Positions 53,880 through 62,576 of a stretch of DNA of 64,000 bases are shown piece by piece. Made by a program: the position numbers and the translations under genes. Each line of letters starts with the position of its first letter. Within the stretch, counting starts at the first letter, position 1. The notes below the pieces were generated by a model, which ran no database searches, was not told where the DNA came from, and saw only the letters and a list, made by a program, of their open reading frames with translations. This DNA comes from an uncultured Opitutales bacterium (lineage in GTDB: Bacteria; Verrucomicrobiota; Verrucomicrobiia; Opitutales; UBA953), in contig CAKUQY010000006.1 in the NCBI GenBank assembly GCA_934675585.1, forward strand, positions 1 to 64,000. The letters run 5' to 3'.

Positions 53880-54917
53880 TCATCCTTTCAAAATTTCAAT
53901 TGTTTCGCCAATTGCGTCTTCAAGCGTCCACTGAGGGAACCAGCCCAAACTACGCAATTTTCTGTCGTTGAGAATTGCGTTTTGAACAACGCTCGCACCG
54001 CGCTGTTCTCGTTCACCTGGAATATCAAACGACAGTTGCGTTCCTGCGAACCTTGCACAAAGTCCTGCGAAATCTTTTAACTGAATGGCTTCAGGGGCAA
54101 CATTATACGCATTTCCACTTTCTCCTTTTTGAAGCAACAATAACAACGCAGTTATCGCGTCTGAAGTGTAGCCGTAAGAATATTTTTGTGTTCCCGCAGA
54201 CTTCAAAACAATATCGTGTCCGTCAAGCGCATTACGAATAAACTGGGCAGAAGCTTTACTGTCTTCATTCGTCATTGTTGGTCCAAACAATCGACAAAAC
54301 CGAGTCGTTACAAAATCAACACCATGCGTTTGTTTTTCTATCTGAAAAAGGCACTCCGCAAGGCGCTTACTTTCTGGATAACACGCACGCATTGTATTAC
54401 AATCAATAAAGCCGCAATCTGTCTCCGTAATCGCCTCCTTACCCGTATTATTTTCGCCGTAAATTTCAACGGTAGAAAGAAATATCGTTCGCGACGCAGG
54501 ATTTTTTTTAGCAAGTTTAATTGCATTTATCGCCCCAACAACATTTATCTCGATTGTTCCCGCGGGATCGCTTCCATAGGCGACAGGATGAGAATTTGAA
54601 GCACCGCAAACAATAAAATCTACGGGAACGTTAATTTTAAATTCTTCACGAACGTCTTGTTCAATAAATTTTAAATTCGCGTTCCCGCAATGCTGCGGAA
54701 AGCGTTCCCGCACCCGTTTTTCATTACGCGTAAGCGCCAAAATTTCAACGCCGACATTCGCGGACAAAAGCGCATCGATTAAAACCGTGCCAATTAAACC
54801 TGTTGCGCCTGTAATAAAAAACCGCTTATCGCGAAATTTTTCAAAATCGAGAAATTTCACCGACAGCATTTTCTCAATCGAACGCTTGTAAAGAGGATGA
54901 GAAACAATTGTATTCAT
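53880..54917 (-). CDS. NAD-dependent sugar epimerase/dehydratase (extended SDR)
   Basis: 345 residues. FITGATGLIGTVLIDALLSA is the NAD-binding motif near residue 35, FIVCGASNSHP the strand-4 motif, and STVEIYGENNTGKEA with the downstream YPESKRLAE gives the catalytic Tyr-x3-Lys. The enzyme modifies a nucleotide-activated sugar or polyol. Its start overlaps the stop of the cytidylyltransferase (ATGA), so it probably acts on, or in parallel with, the CDP-activated product. The exact reaction is not visible. Confidence 0.87.
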   Translation of the reverse strand: MNTIVSHPLYKRSIEKMLSVKFLDFEKFRDKRFFITGATGLIGTVLIDALLSANVGVEILALTRNEKRVRERFPQHCGNANLKFIEQDVREEFKINVPVDFIVCGASNSHPVAYGSDPAGTIEINVVGAINAIKLAKKNPASRTIFLSTVEIYGENNTGKEAITETDCGFIDCNTMRACYPESKRLAECLFQIEKQTHGVDFVTTRFCRLFGPTMTNEDSKASAQFIRNALDGHDIVLKSAGTQKYSYGYTSDAITALLLLLQKGESGNAYNVAPEAIQLKDFAGLCARFAGTQLSFDIPGEREQRGASVVQNAILNDRKLRSLGWFPQWTLEDAIGETIEILKG

Positions 54918-55636
54918 TTTTTCAAAATTAAATCTTCTGGCAAAGCGATCATCGCTTTAAATAATTCAACATCTTCGATATTTGTAAGTTTTAAACCATT
55001 TTTTTCAGACCCGACAACCCAATGTTGGTCGGCATTGATGACGCATTCGCATAAATCACAGGTCGCAACGGAATCTTTCAAATCGTCTTCCGTAGCTTTT
55101 TGATAAATATCCATCAAATTCTTAAAAAGATAAGTATGCGGTGTTTGAGTACGAATTAATTCGCTTCGTTTATATTGAATTTTTTTCACACATTCACCGT
55201 CAAGTTTCATTATTACCTCTTTACATTTTAAACCCGTAACCGCATAGCCGTATTTTTTGCACGTTTCAATATTGTCGCAAATAATTTTATCTGAAATCAA
55301 CGGGCGAACACCGTCATGAACAATAATGACAGAATCATCGGGAATGCCCGATTCTTTTAAGCCGTTTAAACCATTACAAATGGATACTGGTCCTGACGAG
55401 CCGCCTTCAAAAACCCATTTTAACTTCGAAATATTAAATTGTTTTGCATATGCTTGAAGAATAATTTCCCAACCTTTTAAACAAACAACTGCAATCGAAT
55501 CGATCAAATCGTTTTGCTGAAAAGCTTTTAATGTGTAAATGATAACGGGACATTCGTTAATTGTCATAAATTGCTTGGGAACGTCTTGCCCCATACGATT
55601 TCCAACTCCTGCAGCCGTAATAAGTGCGATATTCAT
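54914..55636 (-). CDS. IspD/TarI-like cytidylyltransferase
   Basis: 240 residues. ALITAAGVGNRMGQDVPKQF is the CTP-binding loop of the IspD/TarI group, and VIIVHDGVRPLISDKIICDN contains the conserved HDxxRP; TQTPHTYLFKNL is the family QTP motif. Alone, IspD activity (MEP pathway) is possible, but position at the head of a polysaccharide operon containing LicD favours a TarI-like enzyme making CDP-ribitol or another CDP-polyol. The start lies 20 bases after the stop of the GbsR-like regulator. Confidence 0.85.
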   Translation of the reverse strand: MNIALITAAGVGNRMGQDVPKQFMTINECPVIIYTLKAFQQNDLIDSIAVVCLKGWEIILQAYAKQFNISKLKWVFEGGSSGPVSICNGLNGLKESGIPDDSVIIVHDGVRPLISDKIICDNIETCKKYGYAVTGLKCKEVIMKLDGECVKKIQYKRSELIRTQTPHTYLFKNLMDIYQKATEDDLKDSVATCDLCECVINADQHWVVGSEKNGLKLTNIEDVELFKAMIALPEDLILKK

Positions 55637-55656
55637 AAATATAAAAAAGTATTAAT

Positions 55657-56196
55657 TTATTTCAACTTCTCCAATTGTTCCCGCACGAACGCGAGGGCGC
55701 GGAGAACGCTGTCGATTTTTGCGAGCGTTTTTTCGGTCGGTTTAAAATGTTCGCCGGGTTTTGCGGGAACGAGTAAATTTTCTGCGGGAACGGCAATTGA
55801 GTCGGCTTGTTCCCGCGCTTTCAAAAGCAAATCCGACGTTCCCGAAATCGCCGGCAAAAACAGCGAATGAATCGCCGAAGCCGCAAGCTCGTGAAGCGAT
55901 TTTTCAATCGTGTAATGTTCCGCCGCGCGCAAAGATTTTTTATGAACCGTCAAAACCCCGAACGCGCGCAACGCGTCGATCACGTTCTGCGAAGAGCCGT
56001 GCGAAATGCAGAGCGATTTTTCGAGCATCGATTTCGACATCGGCACGGGCGAAAAATAAATCGCCGCCGCGACTTCGCCGACAACGGGCATCAAGCCGAT
56101 CAATTTTGCGATTTCCGCGAACGCCGCCGCGACATTGCGTTCCCACGCGGGAACGTTTCTTGCCATTTTCTTCTTACGGTCAAATTTAGTTTTCAT
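55657..56196 (-). CDS. GbsR/MarR-like transcriptional regulator
   Basis: 179 residues. AWERNVAAAFAEIAKLIGLM then GEVAAAIYFSPVPMSKSMLE and LCISHGSSQNVIDALRAFGV reproduce the winged-helix layout of the GbsR family (WE..FG.i....G....GEiyg.LylSp.plsl..I...L.iSkGs.S). A C-terminal coiled-coil-like helix probably dimerises. Only 20 bases separate it from the cytidylyltransferase gene, so it likely controls the surface-polysaccharide operon that it heads. The ligand is unknown. An internal ATG (MARNVPAW) is an alternative start. Confidence 0.75.
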   Translation of the reverse strand: MKTKFDRKKKMARNVPAWERNVAAAFAEIAKLIGLMPVVGEVAAAIYFSPVPMSKSMLEKSLCISHGSSQNVIDALRAFGVLTVHKKSLRAAEHYTIEKSLHELAASAIHSLFLPAISGTSDLLLKAREQADSIAVPAENLLVPAKPGEHFKPTEKTLAKIDSVLRALAFVREQLEKLK

Positions 56197-56513
56197 CTAA
56201 AAATTATAATGACCTCAAAAAAAAAAGTAGCAAGACTATTTTTTGAAAGTTGAGAATTTAAAGTCGAAAGTTGAAAGTTGGCAGGAACGCGGAGTTTTTG
56301 AACACAGATGAAACAGATTTTTTTGAGCGACGGGAACGAAAAAATCTCGCCCGAAAAACCAAGCGCCGAAACAACGGCGGTTAAGTCGCTGAGTTATTTG
56401 TTTGAAAAAATCTCTTAGTTTCCTTAAAAATTTCCCTGAATTAACTTAGTTGAAAATCCGTTCCCGCCGTTCCCGTCATTTGTAAAATTTGGGTAATTCG
56501 TGGATAAAAAAAC
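56197..56513. repeat. Intergenic repeat region (partial family A)
   Basis: No gene is seen. AAAGTTGAGAATTTAAAGTCG and AAAGTTGAAAGTTGG form a short degenerate tandem (about 56237-56280). A diverged family A piece with CTCGCCCGAAAAACCAAGCG lies at about 56345-56400. The upstream end must hold the promoter of the polysaccharide operon, but no clear box was found. Confidence 0.6.
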
Positions 56514-56545
56514 ATTCCCGCGAGAAGTTTCACGGGAACGGGATT
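56514..56545 (-). terminator. hisC terminator built from a motif pair
   Basis: On the minus strand TTCCCG-TGAAACTTCTCG-CGGGAA forms a 6-bp stem, extended by weaker pairs and followed by TGTTTTTTT. It lies about 20 bases beyond the hisC stop codon. Arms are copies of the iterated motif. Confidence 0.6.
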
Positions 56546-56564
56546 TTGGTTTTTGCGGGAACGC

Positions 56565-57665
56565 TTATTTTGCGAGGATTTCGTTGAGAGCGGCGAGCAA
56601 GCGGTCGTTTTGCTTGGGCGTTCCCACCGTGATTCGCAAATGTTCGGGCATTTCATAGCCGCCCATTGGGCGCACAATCAAGCCGCGTTTTTCGAGTTCG
56701 GTGAAAACCTCTTTTGCGTTGGGACCGATATGAACCAAAATAAAATTCGCGTAAGTTGGGACGTAATCGAGTCCCAATTTTTTAAATCCAGCGCAAAGTT
56801 TTTTGATTCCTTTTTTCGTTCCCGCGAGTGTTTTTTTCACGAATGCGGTGTCATCAATGGCTGCGAGCCCGGCGATTTGTGCGAAAAGATTTGAATTAAA
56901 TGGTTGGCGCACGCGGTTCATCAAGCCGATAATTTCTTCGTTGCCGAACATGTAGCCGCAACGGAAACCCGCCAAACCGTAAAGTTTTGAGAATGTGCGC
57001 GTGATGACGATTTTTTTGCCCGCGGCGATGAGTGGGCGCATGTCGGGCGTTTTGCCGTCGGCAAATTCTGCGTAAGCTTCATCAAGCACGAGCACGACGT
57101 GATCTGGCAAGCGCGCGGCAAAATCGAGCATTTCTTGCGCGTCACAAATTGTTCCTTGCGGATTATTAGGATTGGTGATGAAAATAATGCGCGTTTTTGG
57201 CGTGATTGCGGCTTCGATTGCTTTGAGGTCGGTCGAAAAATTCGGCATTGGCACGGTAACCGATTTGGCTCCCGCGAGCACCGTTGCAATTTTGTAAACG
57301 ACGAACGATTTGTCGCCGTAAATGACTTCGCAATCTTTATTGAGCAAGGTTTGCGCCAAAATCATCAAAGTTTCATTTGAGCCGTTCCCGATAAAAAATT
57401 GCTCTGGCTTCAAATTCCAAAATTGCGCCAAGCGATCGCGCAACGCAATCGACGCTCCGTCGGGATACATATTCGCTCCCGCAAGCGCAGCTTTTACTGC
57501 TTTTAACGCTTTGGGTGAAGCGCCAAACGGATTTTCATTGGATGCCATTTTTTCGATCGTTGTGGGGTCGATTCCAAATTCACGCGCGACGTATTCGATA
57601 GGTTTACCGGGAACGTAAACGGGCAAGCCGTCAACGGTTTTGTTTGCTAAATCTTTGTAGTTCAT
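56565..57665 (-). CDS. hisC: Histidinol-phosphate aminotransferase
   Basis: From ATG 57665 (MNYKDLANKTVDGLPVYVPG) the product has 366 residues; an in-frame upstream start at 57707 would overlap the Sel1 gene. KMASNENPFGASPKALKAV is the substrate-binding N-terminus, TNPNNPQGT holds the PLP-contacting Asn, VLDEAYAEF the Asp/Tyr pair, and TRTFSKLYGLAGFRCGYMFG the Schiff-base Lys. It makes L-histidinol phosphate from imidazole-acetol phosphate. It is last in a run with the Sel1 and clpP genes. No other his gene is nearby. Confidence 0.92.
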   Translation of the reverse strand: MNYKDLANKTVDGLPVYVPGKPIEYVAREFGIDPTTIEKMASNENPFGASPKALKAVKAALAGANMYPDGASIALRDRLAQFWNLKPEQFFIGNGSNETLMILAQTLLNKDCEVIYGDKSFVVYKIATVLAGAKSVTVPMPNFSTDLKAIEAAITPKTRIIFITNPNNPQGTICDAQEMLDFAARLPDHVVLVLDEAYAEFADGKTPDMRPLIAAGKKIVITRTFSKLYGLAGFRCGYMFGNEEIIGLMNRVRQPFNSNLFAQIAGLAAIDDTAFVKKTLAGTKKGIKKLCAGFKKLGLDYVPTYANFILVHIGPNAKEVFTELEKRGLIVRPMGGYEMPEHLRITVGTPKQNDRLLAALNEILAK

Positions 57666-57691
57666 AGTAAAAAAATATTTAAAATTAAAAA

Positions 57692-58150
57692 TTAGTTCCC
57701 GCCACAATCGCAGTCGGGACCGTGATGGTGGTGCATTTGATGAAGCGCGGCTTGGGCGTCGATGTTACCGAGCTCGGCGGCTTGGCGCATCATTTTCAAA
57801 CCTTCGTCAACATTGGCGGGAACGCCAATTCCCGTGATTAAATATTGCGCCACTTTAAAAATCGCGTCGGTGCTACCATGATCGGCGGCGCGTTTAAAAT
57901 ATTTGTACGCTTCGGCTTTGTTGCAATGACCCAATTGAGCGTCGTCGTAAGCGATGCCGAGCGCGAGTAGCGCATCCAAATTATCACAATCTGCGGCTTT
58001 TTTAAGCCAAAATTCGGCGCTTTCAAAATTGGGCTCAACCACGCCTTCGCCAAAAATATAATAAATGCCGACGGTGAGCATTGCTTGAACGTTCCCGCCG
58101 TTTGCTTCGGCGAGCCATTGTTCAAACGATTTTTCTGCGGGAACGGACAT
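57692..58150 (-). CDS. Sel1-repeat protein with His/Cys-rich tail
   Basis: 152 residues forming about three to four Sel1 repeats, for example AEFWLKKAADCDNLDALLAL and AYKYFKRAADHGSTDAIFKV, with the G-x-x-x-A-x-x-x-L pattern. The C-terminus MHHHHGPDCDCGGN could bind metal. There is no signal peptide, so it is cytoplasmic, probably a protein-interaction adaptor. It is 2 bases after clpP and 26 bases before hisC, so it could serve as a protease or division-associated adaptor, which is speculation. Confidence 0.8.
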   Translation of the reverse strand: MSVPAEKSFEQWLAEANGGNVQAMLTVGIYYIFGEGVVEPNFESAEFWLKKAADCDNLDALLALGIAYDDAQLGHCNKAEAYKYFKRAADHGSTDAIFKVAQYLITGIGVPANVDEGLKMMRQAAELGNIDAQAALHQMHHHHGPDCDCGGN

Positions 58151-58152
58151 TT

Positions 58153-58797
58153 TTATTTTTTGCTTTTAGTTTTTTTGGCGGGAACGCTGTTGTTAGGAGC
58201 TTCTTTGTCGGGCTCGACGATTGCGTCCGCAAGACCGTATTTAATAGCGTCTTCGGCGCTGAGCCAAAAATCGCGATCGGTGTCTTCGGTGATTTTTTCG
58301 AGCGGTTGACCAGATGCGTCAGACAAAATGCGATTGAGTTCTGCGCGCAAATTTTCCATTTCGACGGCTTCGATTTGAAGATTTGTTGCGGGACCTTCAA
58401 AATGTCCGCTAATCAATGGTTGGTGAATCAGCACGCGCGCGTGTGGGTAGAGCAAGCGTTTTCCTTTTGCGGGAGCGCTCAACAAAATCGATCCCATCGA
58501 CGCGGCGAGGCCTGTAACGATGACGGTTACGGGCGACGAAATCAATTTGATTGTATCGTAAATCGCCATGCCTGCGGTGATCGAGCCGCCAGGTGTGTTG
58601 ATGTAAAAAGTGATTGGTTTGCCGGGATCGGTCAATTCGAGATAAAGCAATTTTTCGGTAACATCGCGCGCGGTTTTGTCTTCAACTGCGCCCCAAAGAA
58701 AAATTTTACGTTGTTTCAAAAATTCTTTTTGAATTTGCGCATCCATCGGCGCTACCGCCGGCGTTTCTTCTTCACATGCCATTTTATTCATTTTCAT
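58153..58797 (-). CDS. clpP: ATP-dependent Clp protease proteolytic subunit
   Basis: 214 residues. FYINTPGGSITAGMAIYDTI precedes TGLAASMGSILLSAPAKGKR, with catalytic Ser in ASMGS; HARVLIHQPL gives the His and EDTDRDFWLSAEDA the Asp. The full triad is present, so it should be an active ClpP barrel subunit. The N-terminus is longer than usual (MKMNKMACEEETPAVAPMDA), and the tail ends in Lys/Ser. It lies downstream of ftsZ and upstream of the Sel1 gene. No clpX is in the window. Confidence 0.93.
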   Translation of the reverse strand: MKMNKMACEEETPAVAPMDAQIQKEFLKQRKIFLWGAVEDKTARDVTEKLLYLELTDPGKPITFYINTPGGSITAGMAIYDTIKLISSPVTVIVTGLAASMGSILLSAPAKGKRLLYPHARVLIHQPLISGHFEGPATNLQIEAVEMENLRAELNRILSDASGQPLEKITEDTDRDFWLSAEDAIKYGLADAIVEPDKEAPNNSVPAKKTKSKK

Positions 58798-58835
58798 AAT
58801 TTTAATTATACGATTTTAAAACGCGTTCCCGCAAA

Positions 58836-60011
58836 CTACTTTTTCAAATTTGCTTTTGCGTTTTTTTGTGTTTTTTCGAGATTGATTGAGAGGCGCCAAA
58901 ATGTTGGCACTTCGAGATCGACGCCCTTGTAAATGCGTTGGCGCGAACCCTCAAAAATGCCGCGATCGTCAACGCCCAAACCTTCTTGCCCCGTGTAATC
59001 GCGATTGAGCGCGAGTTCATTGCTCGCGTTTTGAGCATCGGCAGGCGTTACCACGCGGGAACGGCGCAATTTTGCGGCTTCAATTTCGCCCGCGCCCAAC
59101 ACGCAAATGCGCATTTTTGTTGCCATTTCGGGAACGACTTCAAAGCGCCAGCAAAGTTGTTTTTTGCAGCCAAATTTATTGCGAACACCTTCGACAATTT
59201 CGGTCAACAAATCATTCGTCGGCGCCGTAGCAAGCGTTAAAATAATAACCGCCGTGTCGCATTTGCCATAATAATCTGCCAACGGACAATTATACAAGCG
59301 GCTAATCGCCTCAGTGCTTGCGTTTTCGCCTTCGCCCTCGCCGACAGCAAGCAATGTGCGCGTTCCCGCGACTGGAAAAATACTGCAAAATTCAGAGAAA
59401 TCTAAACGTACATTTTTATCTTGCGAAAAAAGCAAAGTCAAAATTCGTTGCGTGCCATAATCGATCCATTTTCGTGGAATTTCATACATTTCGGCGGCGC
59501 TGGATTGTTGTTCGAGCAACGACAATTTTTCGCATTCGAGTTGCAACAAAAAATGACATTCGATTTTCAGTTGAGAATATGCGGTGCGAGCGACTTCGCA
59601 AACATTGCTGCCTTCTTGATTAAATGGTTGCGTAACAAATGCGGCGACCAACATTTTGCGTTCCCGCGCCACGCGTGCGATTACGGGAACGCCACCGCTA
59701 CCCGTGCCACGCCCAAGCGCCGCAACGATGATGACAAATTTTGCATCGCCGAGCAAATTGGCGATTGTTTCGGCTTGGTCTTTGGCGGCGATTTCGCCTT
59801 TTTCGGGATTCCAGCCCGTGCCTTGCCCTGTCGGGCCCAAGAGCGCGAGCGTTTTGCCATCGTTAAAATCGGTCAAATCAAACGCGTTGGTGTCGATATA
59901 AATTTTTTCGACGGGATAGTTTTGTGTATTTAATTTTGAAACGTAAACGCAACCGCCCATGCCAACGCCGACAATTGCGACTTTTAAAGTATTGGGAGCC
60001 AAATTTTCCAT
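58836..60011 (-). CDS. ftsZ: Divergent FtsZ
   Basis: 391 residues. VAIVGVGMGGCVYVSKL replaces the usual GVGGGGxNAV; GPTGQGTGWNPEKG agrees with the GLGAGxxPExG segment. The tubulin signature GGGTGTG is changed to GRGTGSGG, although the G-rich loop is kept. AAFVTQPFNQEG matches the following strand, and VRLDFSEF lies where the T7 loop (NLDFAD) is expected. The C-terminus LEVPTFWRLSIN is a recognisable FtsA/ZipA-binding tail of the D(I/V)PxFLR type. GTP-dependent Z-ring assembly is expected. It follows ftsQ and ftsA. Confidence 0.92.
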   Translation of the reverse strand: MENLAPNTLKVAIVGVGMGGCVYVSKLNTQNYPVEKIYIDTNAFDLTDFNDGKTLALLGPTGQGTGWNPEKGEIAAKDQAETIANLLGDAKFVIIVAALGRGTGSGGVPVIARVARERKMLVAAFVTQPFNQEGSNVCEVARTAYSQLKIECHFLLQLECEKLSLLEQQSSAAEMYEIPRKWIDYGTQRILTLLFSQDKNVRLDFSEFCSIFPVAGTRTLLAVGEGEGENASTEAISRLYNCPLADYYGKCDTAVIILTLATAPTNDLLTEIVEGVRNKFGCKKQLCWRFEVVPEMATKMRICVLGAGEIEAAKLRRSRVVTPADAQNASNELALNRDYTGQEGLGVDDRGIFEGSRQRIYKGVDLEVPTFWRLSINLEKTQKNAKANLKK

Positions 60012-60020
60012 CGTAAAAAA

Positions 60021-61214
60021 TTAATTAAAAATTGCTTTGATTTGTTGCCACAATGATTTTTTTTCGACGTTCCCGTGGCGCGTTAAATATTGATTTTCGA
60101 GCAAAGCTGCCAAGCCGATCACCGTGCTGTAAACAGGGTCTTTGAATCCTTCGTCGATGCCGTTCAATTTTGGCTCGCTAATCAAAACGTTTGCGCCGTA
60201 GCCCTGAAACGCGTCTTGCGCAACCACGGCAATATCTTTCAATTTTGCGCTCCCGCCAGTGATAACGATATTTGAAATTTTAATACGTGGGGGCAACGCG
60301 TCGCGCACCGTTTCAAAAAGTTCTTTGACGCGCACATTAACGATTGTATTTAAAGTGTAGCGATTAAAAGTTCTGTCGGGAAGCAACGCAATTTCAACGC
60401 CGATATCTTCAACAGACGGGATTGCGCTTGCGTGTTCTTTTTTTAATTTTTCGGCATTTTCGTTTTTGACGTGCATGCCAAAAGTAATGTCGCGATTAAT
60501 ATTCATACCGCCCACGGGAAGCACACCCGTAAAACCGAGCGTTCCCTCGTCATCAAAATAAGCGAAGTCGGTCGTTCCCGCGCCGATATCGATCACTAAA
60601 CGATTTTTATCGTAGTAAGAACCCAATTTTGTGGCTTCTGCCGAAGCGAGCGACGCCGCAAATAATTCGGTTACGCGCAAATTATATTGGTTGGCGATTT
60701 GCACCATTTCGCCCAAATAACTTTTGCTGCCCTGAATCATCCATAAGAAAAATTTAAGCGAATTTGATAATTTTCCCTGTGGCGTTTTTGTAAATGTTTC
60801 AACATCGTTTTGCACAATGCTGTAACGTTGCCTGACGCGTTGCACAATCGAAAAACCTTCTTCTGCATGATGCGCCGAAGCATCGGCACGCGCCGATTTC
60901 ATATCTTCGAGCGAAACACTTTTTGATTTTGTCGAAGTAATGCCCACAATTTGTTTACCTAAAACTTGCTCATAGCCCGAAACTGACATCACCGCATAAC
61001 GCACATTGCTAAAACCAGCGTTCTTTTCCGCCTCGTTAATCGCACGATGAACACATTCTTTGAGCGCTGTTAAATCTAAAATCTCACCGCGAACCATGCC
61101 TTGCGTCGGCACAATTGCCGAGCCCAAAATATTTAATCGCGGGAGCATCTCGACCACCAACACTTTCGTGTAAGCAGTTCCAATATCAATCATCTCAAAC
61201 AACGTGGCTTTCAT
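60021..61214 (-). CDS. ftsA: Cell division protein FtsA
   Basis: 397 residues. MIDIGTAYTKVLVVEML is the phosphate-1 ATP-binding loop of the actin fold; LVIDIGAGTTDFAYFDDEG is phosphate 2 and IVITGGSAKLKDIAVVAQ the adenosine motif. The C-terminus (EKKSLWQQIKAIFN) is an amphipathic helix that would anchor FtsA, and through it FtsZ, to the inner membrane. It lies 10 bases upstream of ftsZ and 30 bases downstream of ftsQ. Confidence 0.95.
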   Translation of the reverse strand: MKATLFEMIDIGTAYTKVLVVEMLPRLNILGSAIVPTQGMVRGEILDLTALKECVHRAINEAEKNAGFSNVRYAVMSVSGYEQVLGKQIVGITSTKSKSVSLEDMKSARADASAHHAEEGFSIVQRVRQRYSIVQNDVETFTKTPQGKLSNSLKFFLWMIQGSKSYLGEMVQIANQYNLRVTELFAASLASAEATKLGSYYDKNRLVIDIGAGTTDFAYFDDEGTLGFTGVLPVGGMNINRDITFGMHVKNENAEKLKKEHASAIPSVEDIGVEIALLPDRTFNRYTLNTIVNVRVKELFETVRDALPPRIKISNIVITGGSAKLKDIAVVAQDAFQGYGANVLISEPKLNGIDEGFKDPVYSTVIGLAALLENQYLTRHGNVEKKSLWQQIKAIFN

Positions 61215-61243
61215 CTTCTCAAAAACTTATAAAATCAAAAAAA

Positions 61244-62443
61244 TTAACGACGCTGATAACGCGGATTCACCTCGTTCGGCGGCGTGTCCGAACGCTGACG
61301 CTGCGGCTGGCGCGCAGGTTGCGGAGACGTTACAGGACGCGATTGCTGCACGGGGCGGCGCAAAACGGGAACGCTTTGCGGACGCGTTTCACGGGCGGGA
61401 ACGCGTTCTTGTGTCGCGGGCGATTTTTCAACAACTGGCGTTCCCGCAACGTTAGGAATTTCTTTTGTCGGGATAATCCGCGCTTCAATAAATTGATTAT
61501 TAATATCTTTGGTATTTAACACGAACGAAATTTTCCACGGTACCAAAAACGCGTTTGGATTTTCAGCAAAATACGCTTTCAAAGTTGCTTGAGTGTCGGG
61601 CGCGCACCACAAATTTAATTCATCGACATAACGCAATGCCGAAAAATTAATTTCCGCAAGCGGCGGCAAGCCAGCATCAGTGCGTCCCCGCGCGGGAACG
61701 ACTACAAAATATGCCCACGGCTGATTGTAGCGCAACGATAAAATTTTGGACGGAATATGCTCTAACGAAACGCTTTCCCACTCAACTAAAAACGACGCGT
61801 TAATCATACGCACAGCATCCAAAAAAGCCACGAGTTCCTTATATTTTTGTAGCACTTTTATGCCCGATTCTTGCTCGGCTAATTCGTAATCTTTAACAAA
61901 CGGCAACGCGTCCACATTCGCCGTAAAATACGTTCCCGCGGGAAAAAGCACACCATCGGGCGCAACCATATTAATTTCGCCGTTGGGCAATTTGACGCGT
62001 GCCACCGCGCGACGTTCCTTCAACGTAATCACCAACAAATCTTCATCGGTGCGCGAAACATCAGCGCTCAAAATTTGCGGATATTCTAAAAGCAAATCTC
62101 TAATTTCAAAAACGCTTTTTGTCATTACCGTGCTCGAATAATTTAAGCCCGTGTAAGTCAGCGCCCATTCTTTTGTCAGCGCGCCATCGGTAATCAATTG
62201 CACATTGTTAATGTAATGCGCGCGCTCAAATTCGTCGGAACCAATTTTTGCTGCCAAAAACGAAATCAAAAAAACTAAAAACGCCACGCTCAAAACTAAC
62301 GCCATTTTTTTCAAACGCTGCATCCAACGCTTAAAACGCGCCTCAGGCGTCGTCGGCGCAGGAGCAACGCTCTGTTCAATCTCAGAGCGCCAATCTTTCG
62401 CAATTTTTATTTGCGGAGCCGGCTTTTTAAAAAACGAAAACAC
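61244..62443 (-). CDS. ftsQ: Cell division protein FtsQ
   Basis: The start chosen is GTG 62443, because AAAGGAA lies 7 bases before it; longer in-frame versions up to 62614 would overlap the divergent upp start. The product has 399 residues. A cytoplasmic N-terminus is followed by one membrane helix (MALVLSVAFLVFLISFLAAK), a POTRA-like domain (EIRDLLLEYPQILSADVSRT) and the FtsQ beta domain (VARVKLPNGEINMVAPDGVL). The C-terminal ~110 residues are long, Pro/Arg/Gln-rich and likely disordered. FtsQ links FtsB/L to the division machinery. It is first of ftsQ-ftsA-ftsZ. Confidence 0.85.
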   Translation of the reverse strand: MFSFFKKPAPQIKIAKDWRSEIEQSVAPAPTTPEARFKRWMQRLKKMALVLSVAFLVFLISFLAAKIGSDEFERAHYINNVQLITDGALTKEWALTYTGLNYSSTVMTKSVFEIRDLLLEYPQILSADVSRTDEDLLVITLKERRAVARVKLPNGEINMVAPDGVLFPAGTYFTANVDALPFVKDYELAEQESGIKVLQKYKELVAFLDAVRMINASFLVEWESVSLEHIPSKILSLRYNQPWAYFVVVPARGRTDAGLPPLAEINFSALRYVDELNLWCAPDTQATLKAYFAENPNAFLVPWKISFVLNTKDINNQFIEARIIPTKEIPNVAGTPVVEKSPATQERVPARETRPQSVPVLRRPVQQSRPVTSPQPARQPQRQRSDTPPNEVNPRYQRR

Positions 62444-62576
62444 AGTTAAATTCCTTTCAACAAGTCTAACAATTTCACGTTCCCGCGACAATTGAAAATT
62501 CAGGCGTTCCCGTAAATGCTCGCGGAAACACATAAAAAAATTGCGCCAACAGACAATTAACTTTTTAATAATAAAT

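Noticed and set aside
54914-55636. Calling this gene ispD outright
   Set aside because: Motifs are shared with TarI-type cytidylyltransferases and the gene is embedded in a polysaccharide operon; the MEP-pathway role cannot be assumed.
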